A program made the position numbers and the translations under genes. The notes beneath the pieces are model-generated. The model had not been told where the DNA came from. It searched no databases and worked only from the letters and a program-made list of their open reading frames with translations. From positions 497,501 to 561,500 of the forward strand of contig WVSR01000001.1 of NCBI GenBank assembly GCA_015689775.1: 64,000 nt of DNA, given 5' to 3'. The first letter of the stretch is position 1, and every line of letters begins with the position of its first letter. The stretch comes from Rhodobacterales bacterium LSUCC0387 (lineage in GTDB: Bacteria > Pseudomonadota > Alphaproteobacteria > Rhodobacterales > Rhodobacteraceae). Shown here piece after piece: positions 17,112-24,785 of the stretch.

Positions 17112-18218
17112 ATGGAACTTGGCTTTTTCACCATGCCTATTCACCCAATCGACAAGGATTGGAGGCAGTCAATTGCCGAAGATAGAGAAGCGTTTCTACT
17201 TGCTGATGAATTGGGTTTCGTGGAGGGATATGTTGGAGAGCATTTAACCGACGCCGCTGAAAACATTACCAGCTGTGCAGCGTTCGTCGCCTATTTGGCG
17301 GCTGCGACCAAAAATATTCGCTTGGGAACGGGTACTTTCAACATGCCGAACAATCATCCTGCCGCTATCGCTGCGCAGGCGGCAATGTTAGATCACATGC
17401 TGGATGGCAGGTTCAATCTTGGTATTTCTCCTGGGGGACTAGCTTCTGATGCTGAAGTTTTCGGTAATCTGGACAAAGATCGTCCAGCCATGTTCCTAGA
17501 AAGCATTAATATGGTGCTTAAAATTTGGGAAAGTGAGGCGCCATACAATATCAGCGGCGATTTTTGGAATATCAGTACTGAGCGGACTTCGATGACAGAA
17601 ATAGGCCAAGGCATTATGCCTAAGCCGCTCCAAAAACCACATCCTCCAATCGTTGTAACGGCTGTTGCACCATTTTCTAATGGGGTGACCGAAGCAGCTG
17701 CACGTGGTTGGGATCCCATAAGTGCAAACTTTCTGATGCCACAATGGGTGGCTAGTCACTGGCCAAAGTATGTTGAAGGGTGCGAGCGTGTGGGGCGTAT
17801 ACCAGATCTAAAAAATTGGCGCGTTGCGAAGAGTATATTTGTGGCAGATGATTTGGACACTGCTCGCAATTACGCAACGGATCCCAGTGGACCATATTAT
17901 TTCTATTACAAGCAGCTATACACCAAACTTAAGAAGCACGGTCGTATTAACCTATTTAAGGAGTACAAAGATCAGCCCGATGATGAAGTCACTTTGCAAA
18001 GCGTTTTTGACAGGCTGGTTATTTGGGGCACGCCAGACAAAGTGGCCGATGAGTTGCTGGAATTTCGTGAGCAGGTTGGTAAATTTGGCACACTGCTTTA
18101 CGCGGGGAAGGATTGGGCAGATTTAGAATTATCGCGCCGTTCCATGCGATTGCTGGCTGAGCAGGTTAAACCCCTAGTGGATAGCGCTGAAGCCGGGTCT
18201 AGTAAGGCTGCAGAATGA
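17112..18218 (+). CDS. Luciferase-like (LLM class) flavin-dependent monooxygenase
   Basis: A 368-residue TIM-barrel monooxygenase. It starts MELGFFTMPIHPI, then 'EHLTDAAENI', 'RLGTGTFNMPNNHPAAIAAQ' and 'MLDGRFNLGISPGG', the order seen in the LuxA/limonene-monooxygenase subgroup. Such enzymes use free reduced flavin supplied by a separate reductase; a flavin reductase gene lies 3 kb away at 21186. ATG 17112 has GGAG at 17100-17103; an in-frame GTG at 17106 is less likely. Its stop overlaps the start of an alpha/beta hydrolase. The pairing suggests oxygenative cleavage followed by hydrolysis. Confidence 0.86.
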   Translation: MELGFFTMPIHPIDKDWRQSIAEDREAFLLADELGFVEGYVGEHLTDAAENITSCAAFVAYLAAATKNIRLGTGTFNMPNNHPAAIAAQAAMLDHMLDGRFNLGISPGGLASDAEVFGNLDKDRPAMFLESINMVLKIWESEAPYNISGDFWNISTERTSMTEIGQGIMPKPLQKPHPPIVVTAVAPFSNGVTEAAARGWDPISANFLMPQWVASHWPKYVEGCERVGRIPDLKNWRVAKSIFVADDLDTARNYATDPSGPYYFYYKQLYTKLKKHGRINLFKEYKDQPDDEVTLQSVFDRLVIWGTPDKVADELLEFREQVGKFGTLLYAGKDWADLELSRRSMRLLAEQVKPLVDSAEAGSSKAAE

Positions 18219-19033
18219 TGGAGAAGGTTAAACATTGTGCTGAAACTGGGTTTGTTGAGACGCCAACCTCAAAAATCCATTTTTGCATTGATGGCGCAAG
18301 AAATAGCGATTGGATCATTCTGTCAAATTCACTGGGTGCAAACCTGAATATGTGGAATGATCAGATCCCGCTGCTATCGTCAAAGTTTCGCGTATTGCGT
18401 TATGACACCAGAGGTCATGGGGGTAGCTCGACGCCAAATGGCCGTTATACATTCGACGATTTGTGTTTCGATGTGATGCAGTTGATGGATCATTTTGAAA
18501 TTGAGTCAACGGTGTTCATGGGCTTGTCGATGGGAGGTATGACGGGCCTAGGTCTTGGTCTTCAGTTCCCGCAGCGCTTCAGTAAAATTGTGTGTGCCGA
18601 TGGACGCGCGGATGCACCAGAAGTGTTCCGGAATATGTGGGATGATAGGATTTCTAAAGTTCACGATGGTGGCCTTCAGGCCATAGTGGACGGCACAATA
18701 CAGTCATGGTTCACCTCAGATTGGATCGAGCGAAATCCAAGCCACGTCGCCGAGATCAAAAATATGGTGCTATCCAACGATGCAGAAGGATATGTGGGTT
18801 GTTGCTATGCTCTTAAAGAGCTTGATTATCTCAAAGAGTTGCCGCGGTTAACTGTGCCAGTTCTTTACGTTGGAGGTGATCAAGACAAAGGTGCTTCACC
18901 AGAGGTAATGTCTAACATGGCTGAGGCGACGCCTAACGCAACTTATGTAAAGATTAGAGATGCCGCGCATGTAGCAAATATTAATGCGCCAGAGCGGTTC
19001 AACGCGGCAATCCAAAATTTTTTAGACATTTAG
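18215..19033 (+). CDS. Alpha/beta hydrolase, enol-lactonase/aminoacrylate-hydrolase-like
   Basis: A 272-residue alpha/beta-hydrolase. 'LSNSLGANLNMW' forms the oxyanion region, 'YDTRGHGGS' the lid-side loop, GLSMGG the nucleophile elbow (Ser105), 'VGGDQDKG' the acid and 'DAAHVANI' the catalytic histidine. The pattern is that of PcaD/RutD-like enzymes acting on small acids. ATG 18215 overlaps the monooxygenase stop (ATGA), with a second in-frame ATG immediately after. It most likely hydrolyses the ester, lactone or amide made by the upstream oxygenase. Confidence 0.85.
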   Translation: MMEKVKHCAETGFVETPTSKIHFCIDGARNSDWIILSNSLGANLNMWNDQIPLLSSKFRVLRYDTRGHGGSSTPNGRYTFDDLCFDVMQLMDHFEIESTVFMGLSMGGMTGLGLGLQFPQRFSKIVCADGRADAPEVFRNMWDDRISKVHDGGLQAIVDGTIQSWFTSDWIERNPSHVAEIKNMVLSNDAEGYVGCCYALKELDYLKELPRLTVPVLYVGGDQDKGASPEVMSNMAEATPNATYVKIRDAAHVANINAPERFNAAIQNFLDI

Positions 19034-19052
19034 GCAATTCTATTTCTAGAGA

Positions 19053-20066
19053 TTACTCTAGCTTAGTGGCATGCACTTTGACACAAGTCTTAGTCTCGCT
19101 TGATTTTATAATTGCCTCTAGAACATCGATATTATGCATTAGTTCAAATTGGCTGAAAGGATAATCGGCGTGGCCTAGTACCGCTTGAAAGAAAGCGAGT
19201 AGGTTGGCTCGAACTGCATCTGACCACTGTAGTTCTTCTTCAGTGTTTGTGCCATGCTTATCCAGCTTTTGTACTGCAACTATACCTCCTGGTGTATCTG
19301 GATGGCTCGAGTTCTTAACCTCGACCCAAGCATCGGTTCCGCTTACGAATGTACGTATGTAATTCGGTGTGTTCAAAATGGCCTGAAGCGTTGCTGTTGC
19401 GCCGCTTTCAAATTGAAAATGAACGCTCGTAAGGTCTCCGGTTTCCCAGCCTAAAGAGCGGTCTGCAGTAATAGCATGGACGGTTTCTACTGGCCCAAAA
19501 AACCATATCATGAGGTCCGTTAAGTGGATCCCCATCTGCGTCATGGCACCAGCTGGAGCATACTGTTTTTTAGTGCGCCAGCTGGTCGGTGATAGACTTG
19601 CGAGTTTTTGGTGAGAAAATGCAAATTCGCCATGCATCAGTGTGCCAAGCTGGCCAGATGTAATCATTTCCTTAATGATTTGAATACCGGGCTCGAACCT
19701 GCGTTCATGACCAATGCCTAAAACAAGGTTATTCTGTTTGCATGTAGATATGCTGAACTTTGCGCCGTTTGATGTAAGAGAAAGTGGTTTCTCACAATAA
19801 ATGTGGATACCTTTGTTCGCGGCTAGTGCAATCTGCTCGTCGTGTTTATCATTTGGTGACGTTAATAGGACCGCGTCTATAGAATATTTGGATAAAGCAT
19901 TTGCATAGTTATCTTCGTATTTCAGGCCAAAGCTTTCTATATGAGAACGTTTTTGACCGTCTGGTTCTACAACACATACGATTTTAATTTCATCTAAATC
20001 TTTTAGTATTCGCGAGATGTGCTGACCCCACCAGCCAAAGCCTACTACGGCACAAGTTATCATCAT
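19053..20066 (-). CDS. Gfo/Idh/MocA family NAD(P)-dependent oxidoreductase
   Basis: A 337-residue dehydrogenase. The N-terminal Rossmann motif VVGFGWWGQHI, 'LLTSPNDKHDEQIALAA' and the hallmark CEKPLSLT are present, followed by a C-terminal beta-sheet domain with 'GAMTQMGIHLTDLMIWFFG' (parts). ATG 20066 (with another ATG directly after) follows GGGGTGAC; a longer TTG frame to 20111 is rejected. It lies 65 bases downstream of a LysR gene on the same strand. Family members oxidise sugars, inositols or dihydrodiols; the substrate here is unknown. Confidence 0.85.
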   Translation of the reverse strand: MMITCAVVGFGWWGQHISRILKDLDEIKIVCVVEPDGQKRSHIESFGLKYEDNYANALSKYSIDAVLLTSPNDKHDEQIALAANKGIHIYCEKPLSLTSNGAKFSISTCKQNNLVLGIGHERRFEPGIQIIKEMITSGQLGTLMHGEFAFSHQKLASLSPTSWRTKKQYAPAGAMTQMGIHLTDLMIWFFGPVETVHAITADRSLGWETGDLTSVHFQFESGATATLQAILNTPNYIRTFVSGTDAWVEVKNSSHPDTPGGIVAVQKLDKHGTNTEEELQWSDAVRANLLAFFQAVLGHADYPFSQFELMHNIDVLEAIIKSSETKTCVKVHATKLE

Positions 20067-20131
20067 GTCACCCCGATGCTTATCATGATTAAACCATCGT
20101 ACAACTAACAAGAGCCTTTACAATGTTTTCT

Positions 20132-21076
20132 CTAATGAAGCTTTGACGTTTCCTGGAATTCGGAAATGATTTTTTTGGTTTGATATTTGATTTGTTCAGC
20201 CATTTTTTGAGCGGGTAGTGTGAAAGTTACATCATTCCTTTTGACCATGATGTAGTCTAGCGGAATTGCCGGCTCAGTGATTTTCAGTGATTTTCGCATT
20301 CGTCCATCTAAATCAGCGTGGCAAATGGCTGAAGGTAATATTGCAACCCAATCAGACTGTGAGACCAACTCAATTGTGGCGAGCATCCCATCCATTTCTA
20401 ACAAGTCGCTCACTTCGATTTGATAGCTATCAAGTAGCTTTTCAATTTGGATCCGTCTTACATTTTGATGCGACGGAACTATCAACCTTTTTTTGTTTAA
20501 GCTCGAAAGTGGTGCTGATGAAAGATGCGAATATTCAGGAAACATTTTAGAATTGCATAATATCATTTCGTTGTCCTGAGCGATATATTCTGCATCCAGC
20601 CCTGGGCTAACTGGTCCTGCGGGGACGATCGCAAAGTCAACTTCTCCAGCCATAACTCGATTGACTAGACTGCCTGAATATTCTTCTACCAATGAAATCT
20701 CCACCATGGGAGCAATAGTTTTAAACTGACTTAATGCAGCTTGAAGGACAGATCTTGTCAGTGCTGGAATGATGCCAATTTTTAAAGAGCCCTGAAGTGT
20801 ATCTGCTCGTGCTGAAATTTTCTCTTCTGCCTCTACCAGGGATTTTATAACTTTTCGCCCTTCATCGTACAAAATGCGACCCTCTGGCGTCAGATTAAGT
20901 TGGTTTCTGGCGCGTTCCAAAACTTTCACTCCAAGACGCTCTTCTAATGTTTTGATTTGCATCGACATACCAGATTGGGTCGCGTTATCTCGAGCCGCGG
21001 CTCGTGAAAACGACTGCTCTTCGTAAACTGAAATCAAAGCTTTCAATGCTCTTATGGAGATTTTGGGGATTGCCAT
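20132..21076 (-). CDS. LysR family transcriptional regulator
   Basis: A 314-residue LysR protein. The winged helix contains 'RALKALISVYEEQSFSRAAA' and 'QSGMSMQIKTLEERLGVKV' (parts), followed by the effector-binding domain with 'GSLKIGIIPALTRSVL'. ATG 21076 is chosen because an upstream ATG at 21112 would put the start inside the 25-base inverted repeat at 21097-21121, which looks like its own operator. It is divergent from the flavin reductase and probably co-transcribed with the Gfo/Idh gene. It may control these and possibly the monooxygenase. Confidence 0.9.
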   Translation of the reverse strand: MAIPKISIRALKALISVYEEQSFSRAAARDNATQSGMSMQIKTLEERLGVKVLERARNQLNLTPEGRILYDEGRKVIKSLVEAEEKISARADTLQGSLKIGIIPALTRSVLQAALSQFKTIAPMVEISLVEEYSGSLVNRVMAGEVDFAIVPAGPVSPGLDAEYIAQDNEMILCNSKMFPEYSHLSSAPLSSLNKKRLIVPSHQNVRRIQIEKLLDSYQIEVSDLLEMDGMLATIELVSQSDWVAILPSAICHADLDGRMRKSLKITEPAIPLDYIMVKRNDVTFTLPAQKMAEQIKYQTKKIISEFQETSKLH

Positions 21077-21096
21077 TTCTTTGCCATCTCTCTTTC

Positions 21097-21121
21097 TGAT
21101 ATTTTTTATCATAAAATATCA
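21097..21121. promoter_or_regulatory. Inverted repeat in the divergent lysR-flavin reductase promoter, likely LysR box
   Basis: TGATATTTT (21097-21105) and AAAATATCA (21113-21121) form a perfect 9-base inverted repeat with a 7-base spacer, between divergent lysR and flavin reductase genes. This is the usual place and form of a LysR recognition site (T-N11-A type). The link to this LysR is inferred from adjacency. Confidence 0.6.
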
Positions 21122-21185
21122 TTTTTACTTATTTTTTGAAGCACTAACTTATATGCGGAATAGTTCAATTCTAAAGGTCTTAGAA

Positions 21186-21677
21186 ATGCTTGACACTGAT
21201 CTCTCCTACTCGAAGCGGTTGAGGAATACGTTTGGTGAGTTTGTTACTGGAGTTTGTGTCGTTACGTTGTTGGACAACAATGGCTCACCTACTGGAGTAA
21301 CGGTGAATTCTTTCTCGTCCTTGAGCCTGGATCCTCCTCTCTGTGTATTCTCGCTTGGAAACTCGCAGGCTAGTCTGAGCTTGCTGACAGAGCAGAAAGA
21401 ATTTGTTGTGAACGTCCTATCGGCATCTCAAGAGGAGATTGCTTGGCAGTTTGCCAAGCCAAGTAACAATAAGTTTGCGCATGTGAAATCACGGCCATCC
21501 CTTGTGGTATGGCCTCCCAGTCTTGATGGCAGTTTGGCTCATTTTGAATGTTCTGTTAGCCAAGTTTTAGATGGTGGAGACCATAAGCTCATTGTGGGTG
21601 AGGTCAGACATTTTTGTCAGGGGTCGGGTGATCCGCTGGTTTTCCATCGCGGAAAAATGTTTGGCTTTTGCGGCTGA
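21186..21677 (+). CDS. Flavin reductase-like protein (two-component monooxygenase partner)
   Basis: A 163-residue flavin reductase domain protein. 'LRNTFGEFVTGVCVVT', 'GVTVNSFSSLSLDPPL' and 'DHKLIVGEVRHF' are the family blocks for FMN binding. It supplies reduced flavin to a separate oxygenase; the luciferase-like monooxygenase at 17112 is the obvious partner. ATG 21186 is chosen since family members begin about ten residues before the first block; an upstream ATG at 21153 is possible. The longer frame reaching 21054 runs back over the LysR operator and start and is not credible. Confidence 0.85.
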   Translation: MLDTDLSYSKRLRNTFGEFVTGVCVVTLLDNNGSPTGVTVNSFSSLSLDPPLCVFSLGNSQASLSLLTEQKEFVVNVLSASQEEIAWQFAKPSNNKFAHVKSRPSLVVWPPSLDGSLAHFECSVSQVLDGGDHKLIVGEVRHFCQGSGDPLVFHRGKMFGFCG

Positions 21678-21785
21678 CAAGCCTACCTAGGAATTGCCGT
21701 TAAATGTGTCACAGAAGCAATCTAACAGTTCTTTCTTTTCATAGCGATCGCTTCAATCACTTCAGCCATTTAGATGGAGATTCCG

Positions 21786-22340
21786 ATGACCCGCTACCCG
21801 CCGCTAGACGACAGCCATTGGCCCGCTGAAATCGCGGATATGCAAGCGGGGTTTGCGGGCCGGCTGAATGTCTATCGGGTGATGGCGCATCACCCTTCAT
21901 TATTACGGGCTTGGGCAGATTTGCGTGATCATGTGGTAGTCAAAACCGCACTTGGCGCCGAATTGAGCGAGGTGGTGATTCTGCGTGCCGCGCATTGGAT
22001 GGGCTCTGATTATGAATGGGCGCATCATGTCAGCCGCGCGCGCGCCCTTGGATTTGAAGATCACCGCATCGCACGTCTCGCGGGCCCAATTGACGAGATC
22101 ACAGGTCAGGATCAAACCATCGCCCGCGCAGTCGATGCCCTGATGAGCGCGCGCTGCATTCCCCACCAAATGCAGGGGCCGCTTGAAGCGGAAATTGGCA
22201 AAGAGGGCATTTTTGATTTGATTGCCACAGTGGGCTTTTACAGCACGCTTGGCTTTATGCTCAATTCCTTCCCCCCACCTCTGGATGAGCAAATCGCGCG
22301 CGAGCTGCGCGTAACTCCGTTTTTGCAGCTTAAGGTGTAA
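21786..22340 (+). CDS. Carboxymuconolactone decarboxylase/AhpD-like family protein
   Basis: A 184-residue helical protein of the carboxymuconolactone decarboxylase fold. 'LRDHVVVKTALGAELSEVVILRAA' (parts) and 'YEWAHHVSRARALGF' are the core motifs. The peroxidatic CxxC of AhpD is replaced by YEWAHH, so this is not the AhpD peroxidase subtype. GGAG at 21777-21780 supports ATG 21786 over ATG 21774. Its codons are visibly GC-richer than the genes on both sides and resemble the core-like right part of the window. It may be a decarboxylase or lactone-processing enzyme; the substrate is unknown. Confidence 0.8.
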   Translation: MTRYPPLDDSHWPAEIADMQAGFAGRLNVYRVMAHHPSLLRAWADLRDHVVVKTALGAELSEVVILRAAHWMGSDYEWAHHVSRARALGFEDHRIARLAGPIDEITGQDQTIARAVDALMSARCIPHQMQGPLEAEIGKEGIFDLIATVGFYSTLGFMLNSFPPPLDEQIARELRVTPFLQLKV

Positions 22341-22496
22341 TGTTTTTATCCGTAAGGGTTTTGGTTTTGTTCGCACAAATGTCAGCGCTACACGATAGCA
22401 ATCCTGGCTCCGCTACTGCCTTTTGGCGCTAGCAGTAGTGATTAATAGCGCTCGGCTTTTGAAAGAAGTATAATAGTTAAACAAATCCTTAACTTT

Positions 22497-23486
22497 TTAT
22501 GATTTTAGGCGCTGCAAAACGTCAAGCCCCTGAGTTTTTAGATAATGTAGAAGGTCGATGAACACCCAGTTCTCGACCAGTTTGTCATCTCGCCTACGGT
22601 AGATATCGACGACTCTGAATTCTCCCGCTGTGTCCGACGCGGGCATTCCAAGAAATCCGCCGGTTGGCTTTGCAGTGAAATTTGGCCATCCGAAAAAGCC
22701 CCCGTAATGCCCCTCGGCAAAGCGACATATGTGGCCTGTACCGCTGCGTTCGGTAAAGCTAGCACGAAATGGCCCAGAATGCTGTTTGGCATAACGTTCA
22801 ATTGTGTATGTAGCTCCAATTCCTGCTGGCCCCCACCAAACCATGTCATTGTGCCATGACCTGGCTAGTTCTTCCTCTAGGGGAAGTCCTAATTTCCATT
22901 GGCCGAGATCTGAGATCATTCGGTTTATGGCTGCCAGTGTTTTTGCGCCTTCCTTCTCAGGCTGCGATGCTGTCATTATTGCATCATGGGGAAGTGGGCC
23001 AGGTTGAACGAACTGCGCCGCCGTTTGGTCCGGGAAGGGCCGTAAGCCAACTTGCATCATCAGCGCGGGGATATCCAAAAACAAAGCTGTTTCTGCAATT
23101 TTACCTGCTTCTACCCGGTGAAATTCTGCGTAGCGTAGCAGTACCAACTTGTGCGTTGGTTTGATACCCAGCCAAGGGTTGTCAAATAGGCCCATAAAAT
23201 GGCCCATGCTTGTTACCCAGATTTCCTTTGTCTGGGGTAACGAATTTTCGCCGGCCATGAACATATCCATGCGACGTTGTAGGCTAGAGAATGCGTGTGA
23301 AAAACCTGACCAAAAAATGGCGTCAACCGCGACAGGACCAGTTTGGACGTCAAAGGGATGAACGCCGCGCCAAAGCCAATCTGCGGAGCAATAGTTTTCG
23401 AACACGGCACTTGATTCGCTCCGCGCTGCGTTCTCGAGGGCTTTGTAAAAGCCTAGTACGACTTCTTTCTCAGCTTGAAAATCCAT
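22497..23486 (-). CDS. Double SnoaL-like domain protein (paralogue 1 of 3)
   Basis: A 329-residue protein with two NTF2/SnoaL-like halves, joined near residue 185. The C-terminal half shows MVWWGPAGIG and ENWVFIDLL, also found as WYGPAGIG and ENWVLVDLL in the paralogue at 29424. SnoaL-fold proteins include polyketide cyclases, dehydratases and isomerases. It is divergent from the ABC transporter operon, with three operator-like sites in the 160-base gap, so it is probably controlled by the LacI-type regulator at 31228. No specific reaction can be assigned. Confidence 0.75.
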   Translation of the reverse strand: MDFQAEKEVVLGFYKALENAARSESSAVFENYCSADWLWRGVHPFDVQTGPVAVDAIFWSGFSHAFSSLQRRMDMFMAGENSLPQTKEIWVTSMGHFMGLFDNPWLGIKPTHKLVLLRYAEFHRVEAGKIAETALFLDIPALMMQVGLRPFPDQTAAQFVQPGPLPHDAIMTASQPEKEGAKTLAAINRMISDLGQWKLGLPLEEELARSWHNDMVWWGPAGIGATYTIERYAKQHSGPFRASFTERSGTGHICRFAEGHYGGFFGWPNFTAKPTGGFLGMPASDTAGEFRVVDIYRRRDDKLVENWVFIDLLHYLKTQGLDVLQRLKS

Positions 23487-23518
23487 TTGGAAATTTGCCT
23501 TTTATCAGCGTTTTACTG

Positions 23519-23626
23519 TGTAAACGTTTGCCGTATAGCGATTTTAGTCCGTGAACATTGCATACGTTTGCAAAAAAATCTTGCCAAGATGTCGCGCTAT
23601 TGTCTAGCCTTCGCAAACGTATGCAA
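23519..23626. promoter_or_regulatory. Three LacI-type operator-like palindromes in the divergent promoter region
   Basis: TGTAAACGTTTGCC (23519-23532), TTGCATACGTTTGCAA (23558-23573) and TCGCAAACGTATGCAA (23611-23626) are each centred on CG. The second and third contain the same 12-base core in opposite orientation. Centre-to-centre spacings are about 40 and 53 bases. The form matches LacI/GalR-family operators, and the region separates the divergent SnoaL gene from the ABC importer operon that also encodes a LacI-type regulator. Confidence 0.75.
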
Positions 23627-23646
23627 AACGTGCCTTGGGAGGGTTC

Positions 23647-24696
23647 ATGGCAGAGGTCCAGTTGCGCAACATCTCAAAGAGATGGGGCAGTTTCATCGGC
23701 GTTGATCGGTTTGATCTCACTATTGCTGATGAGGAGTTCTTGGTTCTGCTTGGTCCATCCGGCTGTGGTAAAACGACCACAATGCGCATGATTGCTGGTC
23801 TAGAAGACCCGACCGACGGAGAAATCTTAATTGGGGATAAGGTGGTGAATGGCCTAGAGCCGAAAGACCGCGATGTGGCCATGGTTTTTCAAAGCTATGG
23901 CCTTTACCCAAACATGAATGTCTATGAAAACATTCGCTTCCCTCTAAAAGTCCGTAAAATTGCCCAAAAGCTGCATGATGAAAAAGTCATGAAAGCCGTG
24001 CGCATGGTCGAGTTGGAGCCCTTTTTGCATCGTAGACCTGCTGAGCTCTCAGGCGGGCAACGCCAACGCGTTGCGCTGGCGCGGGCCATTGTGCGCGAAC
24101 CAAATGTATTTCTGATGGACGAGCCCCTCTCGAACTTGGATGCGAAGTTGCGTGTTTCGACGCGAGCTCAGATCAAGAATTTATCTCATGAGCTGAAAGT
24201 TACGACTGTCTACGTGACCCACGATCAAATTGAAGCCATGACGTTAGCTGACCGTGTGGTTGTGATGAACCATGGTGTTGTTCAACAAGTCGGCACGCCA
24301 ACAGAGATCTATGACCGCCCGGCTAACACCTTTGTAGCCAGTTTCATCGGTAACCCTGCAATGAACCTTATTGCGGGCGATTTGCAGCGTGGTGTGTTCA
24401 CTGCACCCAATACAAAGATTTCTGGCCTAAAGGGCCTTAATGGCCCGGTTACCCTTGGTTTTAGAGCAGAGGATGCCTCTGTTGTTTCGCGTGGCGGGCA
24501 AATCAAAGGGCCAATCTATACTCTCGAATTGTTGGGTGAGGCAACCATGGTCAGTCTCAAGATTGGCGGCGCACTGGTCAGCGCCAAAACAGACAAGAGT
24601 TTCCGTGCGAAAATTGGCGATGCGGTATCGATCAAGGTTTCAGCGGATCAATGCCATCTGTTTGATGCACAAACAGGTGCAAACATAGGGGAGTAA
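23647..24696 (+). CDS. CUT1-type ABC transporter ATP-binding protein (UgpC/MalK-like)
   Basis: A 349-residue ATPase. It shows Walker A GPSGCGKTT, the Q-loop 'MVFQSYGLYPNM', the signature LSGGQRQRVALARA, Walker B 'FLMDEPLSNLDAK' and the H-loop VTHDQ, followed by a C-terminal regulatory TOBE-type domain. This layout belongs to CUT1 carbohydrate/polyol importers. A GGGAGGG ribosome site supports ATG 23647; the upstream TTG at 23635 is rejected. It is the first gene of the long LacI-controlled operon. Confidence 0.93.
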   Translation: MAEVQLRNISKRWGSFIGVDRFDLTIADEEFLVLLGPSGCGKTTTMRMIAGLEDPTDGEILIGDKVVNGLEPKDRDVAMVFQSYGLYPNMNVYENIRFPLKVRKIAQKLHDEKVMKAVRMVELEPFLHRRPAELSGGQRQRVALARAIVREPNVFLMDEPLSNLDAKLRVSTRAQIKNLSHELKVTTVYVTHDQIEAMTLADRVVVMNHGVVQQVGTPTEIYDRPANTFVASFIGNPAMNLIAGDLQRGVFTAPNTKISGLKGLNGPVTLGFRAEDASVVSRGGQIKGPIYTLELLGEATMVSLKIGGALVSAKTDKSFRAKIGDAVSIKVSADQCHLFDAQTGANIGE

Positions 24697-24785
24697 TCCT
24701 CAATCATGCCCGTGGCAGAACCGCGGGAGTATTTGATGGGAATGGCATCTTGCCAGTTTTCATCATCACCAACGGGAGAAGCAAA

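Noticed and set aside
3393-21677. Complete nicotinate or picolinate (nic/pic) pathway
   Set aside because: No 2,5-dihydroxypyridine dioxygenase, maleamate amidase or maleate isomerase could be found; only the first oxidation steps have counterparts.
17112-21677. A rut-type pyrimidine degradation operon
   Set aside because: The monooxygenase is of the LuxA/limonene type rather than RutA, and RutB and RutC counterparts are missing.
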